Part shown: piece by piece, positions 8,589 to 17,418 of the stretch
Position numbering within the stretch: the stretch's first letter is position 1
How the letters are laid out: every line of letters begins with the position of its first letter
Assembly (NCBI RefSeq): GCF_014647495.1
Contig: NZ_BMPH01000004.1
Coordinates: 62,001 to 126,000, forward strand
Direction of reading: 5' to 3'
Length of the DNA stretch: 64,000 nt
From: Glutamicibacter protophormiae
GTDB taxonomy: Bacteria > Actinomycetota > Actinomycetes > Actinomycetales > Micrococcaceae
Made by a program: the position numbers and the translations under genes
The notes under the pieces: model-generated
Told to the model about the DNA's origin: nothing
Database searches by the model: none
The model's input: only the letters and a program-made list of their open reading frames with translations

Positions 8589-9455
8589 ATGATCGGAAAC
8601 TACCTGATCGGACTGCGCGAGGGACTGGAAGCGGTCCTGATCGTCGTCCTGCTGATCGCGTACCTGACCAAAACGAACCGCAGGCACCTGCTGCCGCGCA
8701 TCTACGCCGGCGTGGGCGTCGCGGTCGCGGTCTCGCTGGGTTTCGGCGCGCTGCTGACCTTCGGCCCGAAGGGGCTGACCTTCCAGGCGCAGGAGATCAT
8801 CGGCGGCACGCTGTCCATCCTGGCCGCCGGCCTGGTGACCTGGATGATCTTCTGGATGGCCAAGACCTCCAAGACGCTGAACAAGAACCTGCAGCACCAG
8901 GTGGACCAGGCCGCCGACGGCTCGGCCTGGGGGCTGGTGGTCGTCGGGGCGCTGTCGGTGGGCCGCGAGGGCCTGGAGACGGCGCTGTTCATCTGGGCCG
9001 CCGCGCGCACCAGCGAGGACACCTGGGAGCCGCTGCTCGGCGCGGGCCTGGGCATCGCCACCGCCATCCTGCTCGGCGTGCTGCTGCACCGCGGCATCGT
9101 GAAGATCCAGCTGTCCAAGTTCTTCGCCTACACCGGGGTGCTGCTGGTCATCGTGGCCGCCGGCGTGCTGGCCTACGGCGTGCACGACCTGCAGGAAGCG
9201 GGTGTGCTGCCGGGCATCAACACGCTGGCCTTCGACCTCAGCGCGCAGCTGCCGCCCTCGGGCGTGGCCGCCACCTTGCTGCAGGGCATCTTCAACTTCA
9301 CCCCCGCGATGACCGTGCTGCAGGTGGCCGCCTGGGCCGCCTATATCGTGCCGGTGATGTTCTTCTACCTGCGCGCCCTGCGCACCGGGAAGCAGGGCGC
9401 CAAACCAGCGCCCACGCCGGCGCAGCCCCGGACGCAAGCGCCGGACAATGCCTGA
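8589..9455 (+). CDS. efeU: Iron permease EfeU (FTR1/OFeT family)
   Basis: 288-residue polytopic membrane protein, the channel subunit of the EfeUOB elemental-iron uptake system. Two REGLE-type iron-binding motifs are present: GLREGLEAVL at the N-terminus and SVGREGLETALF in the fourth helix region. Seven membrane helices are expected. I prefer the ATG at 8589 to that at 8577 because FTR1 proteins start just before the first REGLE motif and a GGATGG stretch lies before it. The C-terminal tail is Pro/Ala/Gln-rich. An iron box lies upstream, and efeO and efeB follow in the same direction. Confidence 0.95.
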   Translation: MIGNYLIGLREGLEAVLIVVLLIAYLTKTNRRHLLPRIYAGVGVAVAVSLGFGALLTFGPKGLTFQAQEIIGGTLSILAAGLVTWMIFWMAKTSKTLNKNLQHQVDQAADGSAWGLVVVGALSVGREGLETALFIWAAARTSEDTWEPLLGAGLGIATAILLGVLLHRGIVKIQLSKFFAYTGVLLVIVAAGVLAYGVHDLQEAGVLPGINTLAFDLSAQLPPSGVAATLLQGIFNFTPAMTVLQVAAWAAYIVPVMFFYLRALRTGKQGAKPAPTPAQPRTQAPDNA

Positions 9456-9501
9456 GCACCGCCCCGCACCAACCATTCGCACTACCGAGGATCCACCACC
9501 C

Positions 9502-10653
9502 ATGACCAAGTTCCTGGCACCCGCCGCCCTGCTCGCGCTCGGCGCCCTGGCCCTGACCGGCTGCACCGACAACAACGCCGCCGCCAGCGCGGACGGCTCG
9601 ATCGCCGTCACCGCGAGCGACGACGCCTGCACCCTGGCCAGCGCCACCGCCGCCGGCGGCACCCTGAGGTTCACCGTGAAGAACGAGGGCACCAAGGTCA
9701 ACGAGTTCTACCTGCTGGCCGAGGACGGCCTGCGCATCGTGGGCGAGGTGGAGAACATCGGCCCGGGCGTGAGCCGCGACCTGGTGGTCATGGCCCCCGA
9801 GGGCAGCTACTTCGCCGCCTGCAAGCCGGGCATGGTGGGCGACGGCATCCGCTCGCCCTTCACCGTGACCGCCGCGGCCGCCGGCCAGGAGGTCTCCGCG
9901 GACCGCGCCGCGCTGCAGAAGACCGCCGTGGACCAGTACGCCGCCTACGTGAAGGACCAGTCGCAGCAGCTGCTGGCCGGCACCGAGGACTTCGCGGCGG
10001 CCTTCGCGGCCGGCGAGGAGGCCACGGCGAAGGAGCTCTACCCGCAGGTGCGCATGCACTGGGAGCGCATCGAGCCGGTGGCCGAGTCCTTCGGCGACCT
10101 GGACCCGATCCTCGACGCCCGCGAGGCGGACCTGGAAGAGGGCCAGGAGTTCACCGGCTGGCACCGCGCGGAAAAGGACCTGTGGGCGCCGAAGGGCTAC
10201 ACCAAGATGACGCAGGCGCAGCGCCAGCAGATCGCGGATGGGCTCGTGGAGAACACCGCCGAGCTGGCCACCCGCGCCCAGGCGCTGGAATTCACCCCGG
10301 ACAAGCTGGCCAACGGCGCCAAGGAGCTGCTGGACGAGGTCGCCACCGGCAAGGTCACCGGCGAGGAGGAGGCCTTCTCGCACACCGACCTGTGGGACTT
10401 CCAGGCCAACCTGGAGGGCGCGAAGATCGCCTACGAGGACCTGGCCCCGCTGCTGAAGGGCACCGAGGACGCGCTGGATGCCGAATTGGCACAGAACTTC
10501 GCGACGCTGCAGGAACAGCTGGACGCCTACCGCGTGGGCGAGGGCTTCAAGTACTACGATCAGCTGTCCACCGCGCAGGTGCAGGAGCTGGCCGCCGGGG
10601 TCGACGCCCTGTCCGAGCCGCTCTCCCGCCTGACCGCCGCGGTGGTCAAGTAG
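9502..10653 (+). CDS. efeO: Iron-uptake lipoprotein EfeO (cupredoxin-like plus M75 imelysin domain)
   Basis: 383-residue lipoprotein: signal peptide with lipobox LTGC near residue 19-22. About residues 35-125 form a cupredoxin-like domain and the rest an imelysin/M75-type helical domain. The M75 HxxE motif is seen as HWERIEP, and GWHRAEKDLW is also conserved. EfeO is thought to bind extracytoplasmic iron and hand it to EfeU. The ATG at 9502 is taken because the lipoprotein signal starts there; a frame from 9448 would overlap efeU. Confidence 0.93.
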   Translation: MTKFLAPAALLALGALALTGCTDNNAAASADGSIAVTASDDACTLASATAAGGTLRFTVKNEGTKVNEFYLLAEDGLRIVGEVENIGPGVSRDLVVMAPEGSYFAACKPGMVGDGIRSPFTVTAAAAGQEVSADRAALQKTAVDQYAAYVKDQSQQLLAGTEDFAAAFAAGEEATAKELYPQVRMHWERIEPVAESFGDLDPILDAREADLEEGQEFTGWHRAEKDLWAPKGYTKMTQAQRQQIADGLVENTAELATRAQALEFTPDKLANGAKELLDEVATGKVTGEEEAFSHTDLWDFQANLEGAKIAYEDLAPLLKGTEDALDAELAQNFATLQEQLDAYRVGEGFKYYDQLSTAQVQELAAGVDALSEPLSRLTAAVVK

Positions 10654-10662
10654 GGGCACGGC

Positions 10663-11919
10663 ATGAGCGAGACGAAGAACCCCGGCATCTCCCGGCGGCT
10701 GCTGCTCACCGGGGCCGGCGCCGGCGGCGCGGGCCTTGCAGTGGGCGCGCTGGCCGCCGCGGCCTTCGGCGGGCAGCTGCCCCAGAAGCCTGCCGCGGAC
10801 ACCGTGGACTTCTACGGCGAGCACCAGGCCGGCATCACCACCGAGGCCCAGGACCGCATGCACATCGTCGGCTTCGACGTGACCACCAAGGACCGCGGCC
10901 GGCTCATCGAGCTGCTCAGGGACTGGACCGCCGCGATCGAGCAGATGGCCGCCGGCCGCCCGGTGGGCGGCGGCGGCTCCTACGACGCCCCGCCGGAAGA
11001 CACCGGGGAGGCCGAGGGGCTGAGCCCGGCGCACCTCACGGTGACCGTGGGCTTCGGCCGCTCGCTGTTCCTCGACGAGCACGGCAAGCCGCGCTTCGGA
11101 CTGGAGGGCAAGCTGCCCGAGGCGCTGATCGAGCTGCCGCACTTCTCCGGGGACATGGTGGAGGAAGCCCGCAGCGGCGGGGACATCGTGGTGCAGGCCT
11201 GCGCCAACGACCCGCAGGTGGCGGTGCACGCGATCCGCAACCTCTCGCGCCTGGGCTTCGGCACGGTGCGCGTGCGCTTCAGCCAGATCGGCTTCGGCCG
11301 CACCGCCAAGACCACCAGCGCGCAGCAGACCCCGCGCAACCTGTTCGGCTTCAAGGACGGCACCGCCAACATCCTGGCCGAGGACGCCGACGCGCTCGCC
11401 GAGCACGTCTGGGTGGGCGCCGGCAGCGACCAGCCGTGGATGGAAGGGGGCACCTACCTGGTGGCCCGGCGCATCCGCATGCAGATCGAGACCTGGGACC
11501 GCTCCTCGCTGCGCGAGCAGGAAAACGTGGTGGGCCGCATCAAGTCCACCGGCGCCCCGCTGTCCGGCGGCGAGGAGTTCTCCGAGCCGGACTTCGCGAT
11601 GGCAGGTTCGGCCGGGCCGCTGGTCCCGGTGGATTCGCACGTGGCGGTGCTGCACCCCAGCGCGCACGGCGGGGCGCGGATGCTGCGCCGCGGCTTCAAC
11701 TACACCGACGGCTCGGACGGGCTGGGCAGGCTGGACGCGGGGCTGTTCTTCATCGCGTTCGTCGTCGATGCGCGCACGCACTTCGTGCCGCTGCAGCAGG
11801 CGATGAGCGCGAACGACGCGATGAACGAGTACCTGCGCCACACCTCCTCCGGGCTCTACGCGATCCCGCCGGGCATCCAGCCCGGGCAGTACCTGGGCCA
11901 GCAGCTCTTCGAGGGCTGA
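10663..11919 (+). CDS. efeB: Dye-decolourising haem peroxidase EfeB (Tat-exported)
   Basis: 418 residues starting with a twin-arginine signal (SRRLLLTGAGAGGAGLAVGA), so the folded haem enzyme should be exported by Tat. The DyP-family GxxDG motif is present in LFGFKDGTANI, with the catalytic Asp, and the proximal haem His lies in VDSHVAVLHPSAHGG. Within EfeUOB it is proposed to oxidise ferrous iron or act on haem for iron acquisition. It begins 9 bases after efeO, completing the operon. Confidence 0.95.
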   Translation: MSETKNPGISRRLLLTGAGAGGAGLAVGALAAAAFGGQLPQKPAADTVDFYGEHQAGITTEAQDRMHIVGFDVTTKDRGRLIELLRDWTAAIEQMAAGRPVGGGGSYDAPPEDTGEAEGLSPAHLTVTVGFGRSLFLDEHGKPRFGLEGKLPEALIELPHFSGDMVEEARSGGDIVVQACANDPQVAVHAIRNLSRLGFGTVRVRFSQIGFGRTAKTTSAQQTPRNLFGFKDGTANILAEDADALAEHVWVGAGSDQPWMEGGTYLVARRIRMQIETWDRSSLREQENVVGRIKSTGAPLSGGEEFSEPDFAMAGSAGPLVPVDSHVAVLHPSAHGGARMLRRGFNYTDGSDGLGRLDAGLFFIAFVVDARTHFVPLQQAMSANDAMNEYLRHTSSGLYAIPPGIQPGQYLGQQLFEG

Positions 11920-12002
11920 GTCCCTGCCAGCGCCTGCCATGGCGGATCTTGCGGTGCCGCGCCTAGACTGGGCCAACCATCGGTTCGGCGGCGGAGGACC
12001 CC

Positions 12003-13187
12003 ATGAGCACGGTATTGCAGCAGCACAAGATCACCATCCTGGCCGGGGCGCGCACCGCGGTGGGCCGCTTCAACGGCATGTACAAGGACCTGGAGGCGGC
12101 GCAGCTGGGCGCCGCCGCGGTCCAAGGCGCGCTGGCCCGCAGCGGGCTGGAGCCCGAGGCGGTGGACGAGGTCGTGATGGGCTGCATCGGCCAGGTCGGC
12201 GCGGAATCCTACAACGCCCGGCGGGTGGCGCTGGGCGCCGGCCTGCCAGCCAGCACCACGGCGTTCAACGTGAACCGCTTGTGCGGCAGCGGGCTGCAGG
12301 CGGTGTTCAGCGCCGCGCAGTCGCTGGCGGTGGGCGCTTCCCGGGTGGCGGTGGCCGGCGGCAACGAGTCGATGACCGGCATGCCGTATCTGGACTACTC
12401 GGCCGGGCAGGCCCGCTCGCTGGCGCCGCGCACGCTGCGCCACGGCACCCGGGCGATGCTCACCGATCCGTTCAGCAACCGGCACATGGGCACCACCGCG
12501 GACGCGGTGGCCAGGAAGTACGACGTGGGCCGGGCGGCGCAGGACGAATTCGCGCTGCGCTCGCAGCAGCTGGCCGGCAGCCAGCTCGCCCGCCAGGCCT
12601 TCGCGCAGGAGATCATCGAGGCGCCGCTGGCCGGCGGCGAGGGCCAGGATCGCGACGAGCACCCGCGGCAGGGGGTGAGCCTGGAAACCCTGGCGGCGCT
12701 CAAGCCCGCCTTCTCCCCCGATGGCACGGCCACCGCGGGCAACTCCTCGGGCGTGAACGACGGGGCGGCGGCGCTGGTGCTGGCCCAGGGCGAGTACGTG
12801 CGGGCGCACGGGCTGCCGGCGCTGGCCACGGTGGAGCACGTGGTGGTCACCGCCATGGATCCCGCCTACATGGGCTACGCCCCGACCTTCGCGCTGCGCA
12901 AGCTGTTCGCCGAGACCAAGCTGGGCCCGAAGGACATCGACGTGTTCGAGCTGAACGAGGCGTTCGCCGCGCAGGCGCTGGCGGTGATCCGCGACGCGCA
13001 GCTGGAGCCCTACAAGGTCAACCCCTACGGCGGGGCCATCGCGCTGGGCCACCCGGTGGGAGCCACCGGCGCGATCCTCACCCTGCGCGCGGCGCTGGAC
13101 CTGCAGCGCCGGGACCTGGAGTACGCGGTGGTGACGCTGTGCATCGGCGGCGGGCAGGGCATCGCGGCGCTGCTGAAGCGGGCCTGA
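12003..13187 (+). CDS. Acetyl-CoA C-acyltransferase (thiolase)
   Basis: 394-residue thiolase. The acyl-accepting Cys94 lies in NRLCGSGLQA, the active-site His in GGAIALGHPVGATGA, and the second catalytic Cys in TLCIGGGQG. The length and motifs fit biosynthetic or degradative thiolases; the two cannot be told apart from sequence alone. GGAGGA stands just before the ATG at 12003. It follows efeB by about 80 bases but is functionally unrelated, so it may have its own promoter. Its stop codon is only 3 bases from the stop of the convergent cardiolipin synthase gene, leaving no room for a terminator between them. Confidence 0.93.
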   Translation: MSTVLQQHKITILAGARTAVGRFNGMYKDLEAAQLGAAAVQGALARSGLEPEAVDEVVMGCIGQVGAESYNARRVALGAGLPASTTAFNVNRLCGSGLQAVFSAAQSLAVGASRVAVAGGNESMTGMPYLDYSAGQARSLAPRTLRHGTRAMLTDPFSNRHMGTTADAVARKYDVGRAAQDEFALRSQQLAGSQLARQAFAQEIIEAPLAGGEGQDRDEHPRQGVSLETLAALKPAFSPDGTATAGNSSGVNDGAAALVLAQGEYVRAHGLPALATVEHVVVTAMDPAYMGYAPTFALRKLFAETKLGPKDIDVFELNEAFAAQALAVIRDAQLEPYKVNPYGGAIALGHPVGATGAILTLRAALDLQRRDLEYAVVTLCIGGGQGIAALLKRA

Positions 13188-13190
13188 GCG

Positions 13191-14699
13191 CTACTGCAGG
13201 GCGGAGGTGAGCCGGGCCAGCGAGTCCAGGATCTTCTCGCGCCACGGCCGGCGCTTCCAGCGCTGCAGGTCCATGGGCAGGCTGAGCTCCCGGTAGCCGT
13301 CCTCGACCTTGCGCATCTCGGCGACGAAATCCGCCCCGCGCACCAGCAGCGAGACCTCCATGTTCAGGCTGAAGGAGCGCATGTCCATGTTGCTGGAGCC
13401 GATGACTGCGACCTGGTCGTCGATGGAGAAGTGCTTGGAGTGCAGCACGGTGGGCGCGGGGTACTGGTAGATCTTCACCCCGGCGGCCAGCAGGTCGGTG
13501 TAGTAGGAGCGCTGCGCGTGGTAGACCATCGCCTGGTCGGCGACCTCGGAGACGAACAGCTCCACGTCAAGCCCGCGGGATGCGGCGGTGATGATGGCCT
13601 GCAAGGTGGCCTCGTCCGGGACGAAGTAGGGGCTGGTGATGCTCACCCGGTGCCGCGCGTTGTGGATCAGCGAGACGAAGAGCTTGAGGTTGTTGTCGTT
13701 CTCGAAGCTCGGCCCGCTGGGGATCACCTGGGCGTCCAGCCCGTGCACGGTGCGCGACTGGTGGGTGCTGGGGGTCTCGTGGTGGATGCTGGCCTCGCGC
13801 ACCCGGTACTTCTCCCCTTCGAGCAGCTCGTCGGTTTCGCTGTACCAGTCGGTGATGAACACCGCGTCCAGCTCGGAGACGATGGGGCCTTCCAGCCGCA
13901 CCATCAGCTCCTTCCAGTGCAGGCCGCGGCGCAGGTTCTTGGGCTTGAGGTAGCTGGAGTCGATCAGGTTCTGCGAGCCGGTGAAGCCCACCTCACCGTC
14001 AACGATCAGCAGCTTGCGGTGGTTGCGCAGATCCGGGCGCTGCCATTGGCCCTTGTGGGGCTTGAGCGGCAGCATGTGGTGCCATTCGATGCCCAGCCGG
14101 TCCAGCTCCTCCATGGTCTCCTGGCGCCGCGGCAGGGTCAGGGTGGCGACGTGGTCGAAGAGCACGCGCACCGCGACCCCGCGCCCGGCGGCCCGGCCCA
14201 GGGCGGCGACCAGCTCGCCGGTGGCCTGGTCGCTGACCAGGATGTAGAACTCCACGTGGACGAAGGTCCGCGCCTTCTCGACGGCGCGGACCATGGAGGC
14301 GATGGACTGCGCGTAGCCGCCGATCAGCGTGGCGGAGGTTCCCGAGACCATGCCCAGCGCGCCGAGCTTCTCGTTCATCGCCACGGTGGGCACCAGCCAG
14401 TCCGGGGAATCGAACTGCGCCCGGTGCCCGCTCAGCCCGGAGGCGGCGTGCATCAGCTCGTTGACCTGCTGCTGCTTCTCCCTGCGGTGACGCGGCAGCC
14501 GGCCGAAGCCGATCAGGAAGAAGGCGATGGCGCCCAGGTACGGAATGAAGATGATCGTCATGATCCAGGCGATGGCCGTGGCCGGCTTGCGGCGCGAGGA
14601 GATGACGATGGCGGCGGTCAGGCCGATGGCCAGGTGCAGGATCAGGAAAACCATGCCAACGACGTCAGCTGTAGTCAAAGCGCTGCCTCTCAGTTCCAC
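13191..14699 (-). CDS. cls: Cardiolipin synthase (phospholipase D family)
   Basis: About 502 residues. Two N-terminal membrane helices (about residues 15-70) are followed by two PLD domains with HxKxxxxD motifs: HRKLLIVDGEVGFTGSQN and HSKHFSIDDQVAVIGSSNMD. It transfers a phosphatidyl group to another phosphatidylglycerol to make cardiolipin. The GTG at 14699 has no ribosome site; a TTG at 14678 has AGAGG about 8 bases upstream and may be the real start. It converges with the thiolase gene and diverges from the nuclease gene. Confidence 0.9.
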   Translation of the reverse strand: MELRGSALTTADVVGMVFLILHLAIGLTAAIVISSRRKPATAIAWIMTIIFIPYLGAIAFFLIGFGRLPRHRREKQQQVNELMHAASGLSGHRAQFDSPDWLVPTVAMNEKLGALGMVSGTSATLIGGYAQSIASMVRAVEKARTFVHVEFYILVSDQATGELVAALGRAAGRGVAVRVLFDHVATLTLPRRQETMEELDRLGIEWHHMLPLKPHKGQWQRPDLRNHRKLLIVDGEVGFTGSQNLIDSSYLKPKNLRRGLHWKELMVRLEGPIVSELDAVFITDWYSETDELLEGEKYRVREASIHHETPSTHQSRTVHGLDAQVIPSGPSFENDNNLKLFVSLIHNARHRVSITSPYFVPDEATLQAIITAASRGLDVELFVSEVADQAMVYHAQRSYYTDLLAAGVKIYQYPAPTVLHSKHFSIDDQVAVIGSSNMDMRSFSLNMEVSLLVRGADFVAEMRKVEDGYRELSLPMDLQRWKRRPWREKILDSLARLTSALQ

Positions 14700-14866
14700 G
14701 ATGCGCAGCCGGGCGGGCTGCGGCGGCCGAAAGCGGCCCTGTAGGAAATCCTATGTTCCTGGGCGCGGTTTTCCGCAGCTCACGCGCTGCCGGAGGGTGT
14801 CCAACCTCTCAGCCGGTCCCCTGACTTATCAGGACCCCCTGGGCGTCCGATAGATATATTGAAGGT

Positions 14867-14879
14867 GCAAGTAACTTGC
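14867..14879. promoter_or_regulatory. 13-base palindrome in the nuclease promoter region
   Basis: GCAAGT-A-ACTTGC is a perfect palindrome about 55 bases before the nuclease start, just downstream of a TATATT that could be a -10 element (about 14855-14860). This is where a repressor would sit. No regulator is encoded nearby. Confidence 0.4.
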
Positions 14880-14932
14880 CGCGGCGTTCCCCGCCGCGCC
14901 TCATCACCCGCACCCCAAGGACAACAAGCATC

Positions 14933-16003
14933 ATGAGCAAGAAAGCTGGATGGATTTCAGCGGGCGTCGTCGCCTCGCTGGTCGCCGGCGGCGCCGTCTA
15001 CGCCACCACCTCGAATTCGGACTCCCACGGCACGGTCATCCGCGTGGTCGACGGCGACACCGTGGATCTTCAGATCGCCGGCGAAGAAACGCGTGTACGG
15101 CTGCTGAATATCGACACCCCCGAAACCGTGGATCCCGACAAGGCCGTCGAATGCATGGGCCCGGAAGCCACGGACTACCTGAGCTCGCTGCTGGGGCCCG
15201 GGGAGAAGGTGGACCTGGAATACGACGTCGAACGCGAGGACCGCTACGGGCGGACCCTGGCCGGGGTCTTCAAGGACGACCTGTTCGTCAACAGCGCCAT
15301 CGCCGCGGCCGGACTGGGCGTCGCCGTGAAATACGCGCCGAACGTGAAGTTCTACGACGAGGTGCTGGCCGCCGAGCAGCAGGCGGCCGACACCGGCGAG
15401 GGACTGTTCAGCCCGGCCGTCGACTGCACCATCCCGGCGCAGCTGGACGAGGCCGGCACCGCGCTCTCCGAGGTTTCGGCACTGCCGGCCGACAGCATCG
15501 AGGAAGCGGAATCGCTCATGGGCGAGGCAGCGGCCGCCGTGGGCGTGGGCCTGGCGGTGAAGAGCGCCCTGGGCAAGGCCAAGGCAGCCACGCATCCGGT
15601 GACCTATGCGCTGCTGAACGGCCGCTACGCCAGCGACGTTTCCCGCCTTTCCACGCGGATCGATGACACCCGGCGGCTGGAGGCCGTCCACAAGGAACAG
15701 CGCGCCGAACTGGTGGAGAAGGAAAAGCAGCGCAAGGAAGCGGAGCGCAAGAAGAAGGAAGCAGAAGCCAAGGCGAAGAAGGCGGCCGAGGCAGAAAAGA
15801 AGGCCGAAGCCGCCGCCCAGCGGGCCGCCGAGCAACGGGCCGCGGCGAAGGCCGCGCAGAAGGCGCAGCAGAAGCGCTATTCCGCGCCGAAGTCGACGCC
15901 GCGGACGCAGCCCAAGAAGTCGGCGCCGAAGACGAATTCCTACTCGAACTACACCGGCCCGCGGTGCTACGCACCCGGCGGCAAGACCTGGAAGCCCTGC
16001 TGA
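14933..16003 (+). CDS. Exported thermonuclease-like (SNase) protein with Lys/Ala/Glu-rich tail
   Basis: About 356 residues. The N-terminal hydrophobic stretch WISAGVVASLVAGGAVYA looks like a signal anchor or signal peptide. The SNase OB-fold follows with the metal Asp in VVDGDTVDL, active-site Arg and Glu in RVRLLNIDTPE, and a second Arg in REDRYGRTLAG, so it should cut nucleic acids outside the membrane. About residues 240-320 form a Lys/Glu/Ala-rich coiled coil. The C-terminus ends in a short two-cysteine motif (GPRCYAPGGKTWKPC). The ATG at 14933 is taken because the hydrophobic segment begins right after it and AAGGACA lies upstream. Confidence 0.85.
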   Translation: MSKKAGWISAGVVASLVAGGAVYATTSNSDSHGTVIRVVDGDTVDLQIAGEETRVRLLNIDTPETVDPDKAVECMGPEATDYLSSLLGPGEKVDLEYDVEREDRYGRTLAGVFKDDLFVNSAIAAAGLGVAVKYAPNVKFYDEVLAAEQQAADTGEGLFSPAVDCTIPAQLDEAGTALSEVSALPADSIEEAESLMGEAAAAVGVGLAVKSALGKAKAATHPVTYALLNGRYASDVSRLSTRIDDTRRLEAVHKEQRAELVEKEKQRKEAERKKKEAEAKAKKAAEAEKKAEAAAQRAAEQRAAAKAAQKAQQKRYSAPKSTPRTQPKKSAPKTNSYSNYTGPRCYAPGGKTWKPC

Positions 16004-16064
16004 TACCAGGCGGCCGGTAGACCAGCGGCTTGCCTGCCGCTGATTGTCCCGTGTGATGCCCGGT

Positions 16065-16101
16065 GCCCGGTACCCGGATCCTCGTGATCCGGGCGCCGGG
16101 C
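16065..16101 (+). terminator. Rho-independent terminator of the nuclease gene
   Basis: Arms 16065-16080 and 16086-16101 pair over 16 positions with two mismatches around a 5-base loop; the 8-base inner stem is perfect. ATTGCTTATCTTC follows. It lies about 60 bases after the nuclease stop. Confidence 0.7.
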
Positions 16102-16259
16102 ATTGCTTATCTTCAACCCAAATTACTGTCCCGCCGGTGTCATATTTATCCACCGACCAGAGACAAAACCACGGGCACCCCTAGGATCAGTATCGTCGGA
16201 GCACTGCGCCGCAGTGGACCGGCCTGACATCCAGACTTCAGCATCCCCGGGGAGAAACC

Positions 16260-17249
16260 ATCATTTCCATCACCCGCCGGTTCACGGCAGCCTCGGCCGC
16301 CACGGTCCTTGCGCTTGCACTCAGCTCTTGCTCTGCTTCTCCCTCGCAGCCCTCGCCCGAACCCTCGGGCACGGCTACGGCTACTGCTTCGCCTACGGCT
16401 GCTGCTACATCCACGCCAACCAGTTCAGCATCGGCGAGCGCCACGGCGCAGGCCGCGGAGACAGTGAAGCGCACGGTGGGCAAGGGGCATTTCGAACTTG
16501 AATTGCCGGCGGACTGGAGCCTGAAGGAAACCGGCGACTACGCCGAGGGCCAGATCTACGAGGACATCAAGTCCAGCTACAGCATCCGCAATGCCAAGGG
16601 CGCCCAAATGGCGGTGCTGGGAACCGGCATCGAATTCTACTGGCATGGCGAGCCGCCCATGACCCAGGTGCACAACGAGATCGTCGACTTCAGCGACAAG
16701 GCGATTAATGGCCAGTCCTATGTTTTCGCCACGTCCGAGGACAGCACCGGAACGTCCATCAGCCTGAGCATGGCCAGCAAGGAGCAGCTCGCCGAGGCTG
16801 ATGCCTTGCCTTGGGTCTTCAACCCCACGCAGTCCAGCGCGGCGACGTTCTACCGGGTCATTGAGGACGACGAGCAGCTCGCGGGAGTGGATCCGAGCCT
16901 GACGGAGATTGCCCGGGCCAAAGCCTATGCAAAAACCCCGGAGTACCGGCAGCTGAAATCCGTCATGCTCTCGATGAGGGAAATCAAGAAGTTCACCGCC
17001 CCGCCGCTGGGCGAAGCGAGCACCGCGCCGGCCTCCTGCGTTGGTGCGAAGTACTCCTATGATCTGGGAAATTCCCAGCTCAGCTGCGACGAAGCCAAGG
17101 CCTTCCTTCAGCGGCTGCTGCAGGAGCGTCCAAGCACCGGGGGCGTGGAGATCATGGGCGTGGGCGCCTGCATGCTGGCTTGGGAAGATGCCCCTGGCTT
17201 CTGCCTTGTCGAGTCAACCGGCGGGCGTTTCGACTTCAGCGTGCGATAG
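16260..17249 (+). CDS. Hypothetical lipoprotein with apparent ATC/ATT start codon
   Basis: From the GTG at 16464 the frame encodes a 261-residue soluble domain of no recognised family, with several Cys in the second half. Upstream in the same frame, codons 16269-16463 encode a convincing lipoprotein leader: TRRFTAASAATVLALALSSC (lipobox LSSC) and a long Ser/Ala/Thr/Pro linker. No ATG, GTG or TTG exists between the stop at 16182 and 16464. GGGGAG at 16249-16254 stands 5 bases before ATC (16260) and 8 before ATT (16263). I therefore infer start at one of these, giving about 329 residues. Alternatives are a sequencing error or a mutated ATG, or a shorter cytoplasmic protein from 16464. The protein would be anchored outside the membrane; function unknown. 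Confidence 0.7.
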   Translation: MISITRRFTAASAATVLALALSSCSASPSQPSPEPSGTATATASPTAAATSTPTSSASASATAQAAETVKRTVGKGHFELELPADWSLKETGDYAEGQIYEDIKSSYSIRNAKGAQMAVLGTGIEFYWHGEPPMTQVHNEIVDFSDKAINGQSYVFATSEDSTGTSISLSMASKEQLAEADALPWVFNPTQSSAATFYRVIEDDEQLAGVDPSLTEIARAKAYAKTPEYRQLKSVMLSMREIKKFTAPPLGEASTAPASCVGAKYSYDLGNSQLSCDEAKAFLQRLLQERPSTGGVEIMGVGACMLAWEDAPGFCLVESTGGRFDFSVR

Positions 17250-17418
17250 GCTTCGGGCCGCCGCTCCCGGACCGCACCGAAAACACGAGGCAACCGGGTG
17301 CCTCGCAGCGTCGTGCCTGCGCCAATCCATGGCGAGTTTCACGTAGCGTAGGCAACAACTTGACGCGGCCCGCTGGGTGAGAAGCCCAGCGCCTTGAATC
17401 ATCGTAAGGATTGCATCT

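Noticed and set aside
9298-11976. 892-codon minus-strand open frame antisense to efeO and efeB
   Set aside because: Long only because of high GC; the plus strand carries complete EfeO and EfeB with motifs.
10182-13210. Long Arg/Gly-rich plus-strand frames over efeB and the thiolase
   Set aside because: Wrong-frame translation of high-GC genes; no start signals or domains.
16103-16501. 132-codon plus-strand frame ahead of the hypothetical lipoprotein
   Set aside because: It is out of frame with the lipoprotein leader, which shows a real signal sequence and linker.
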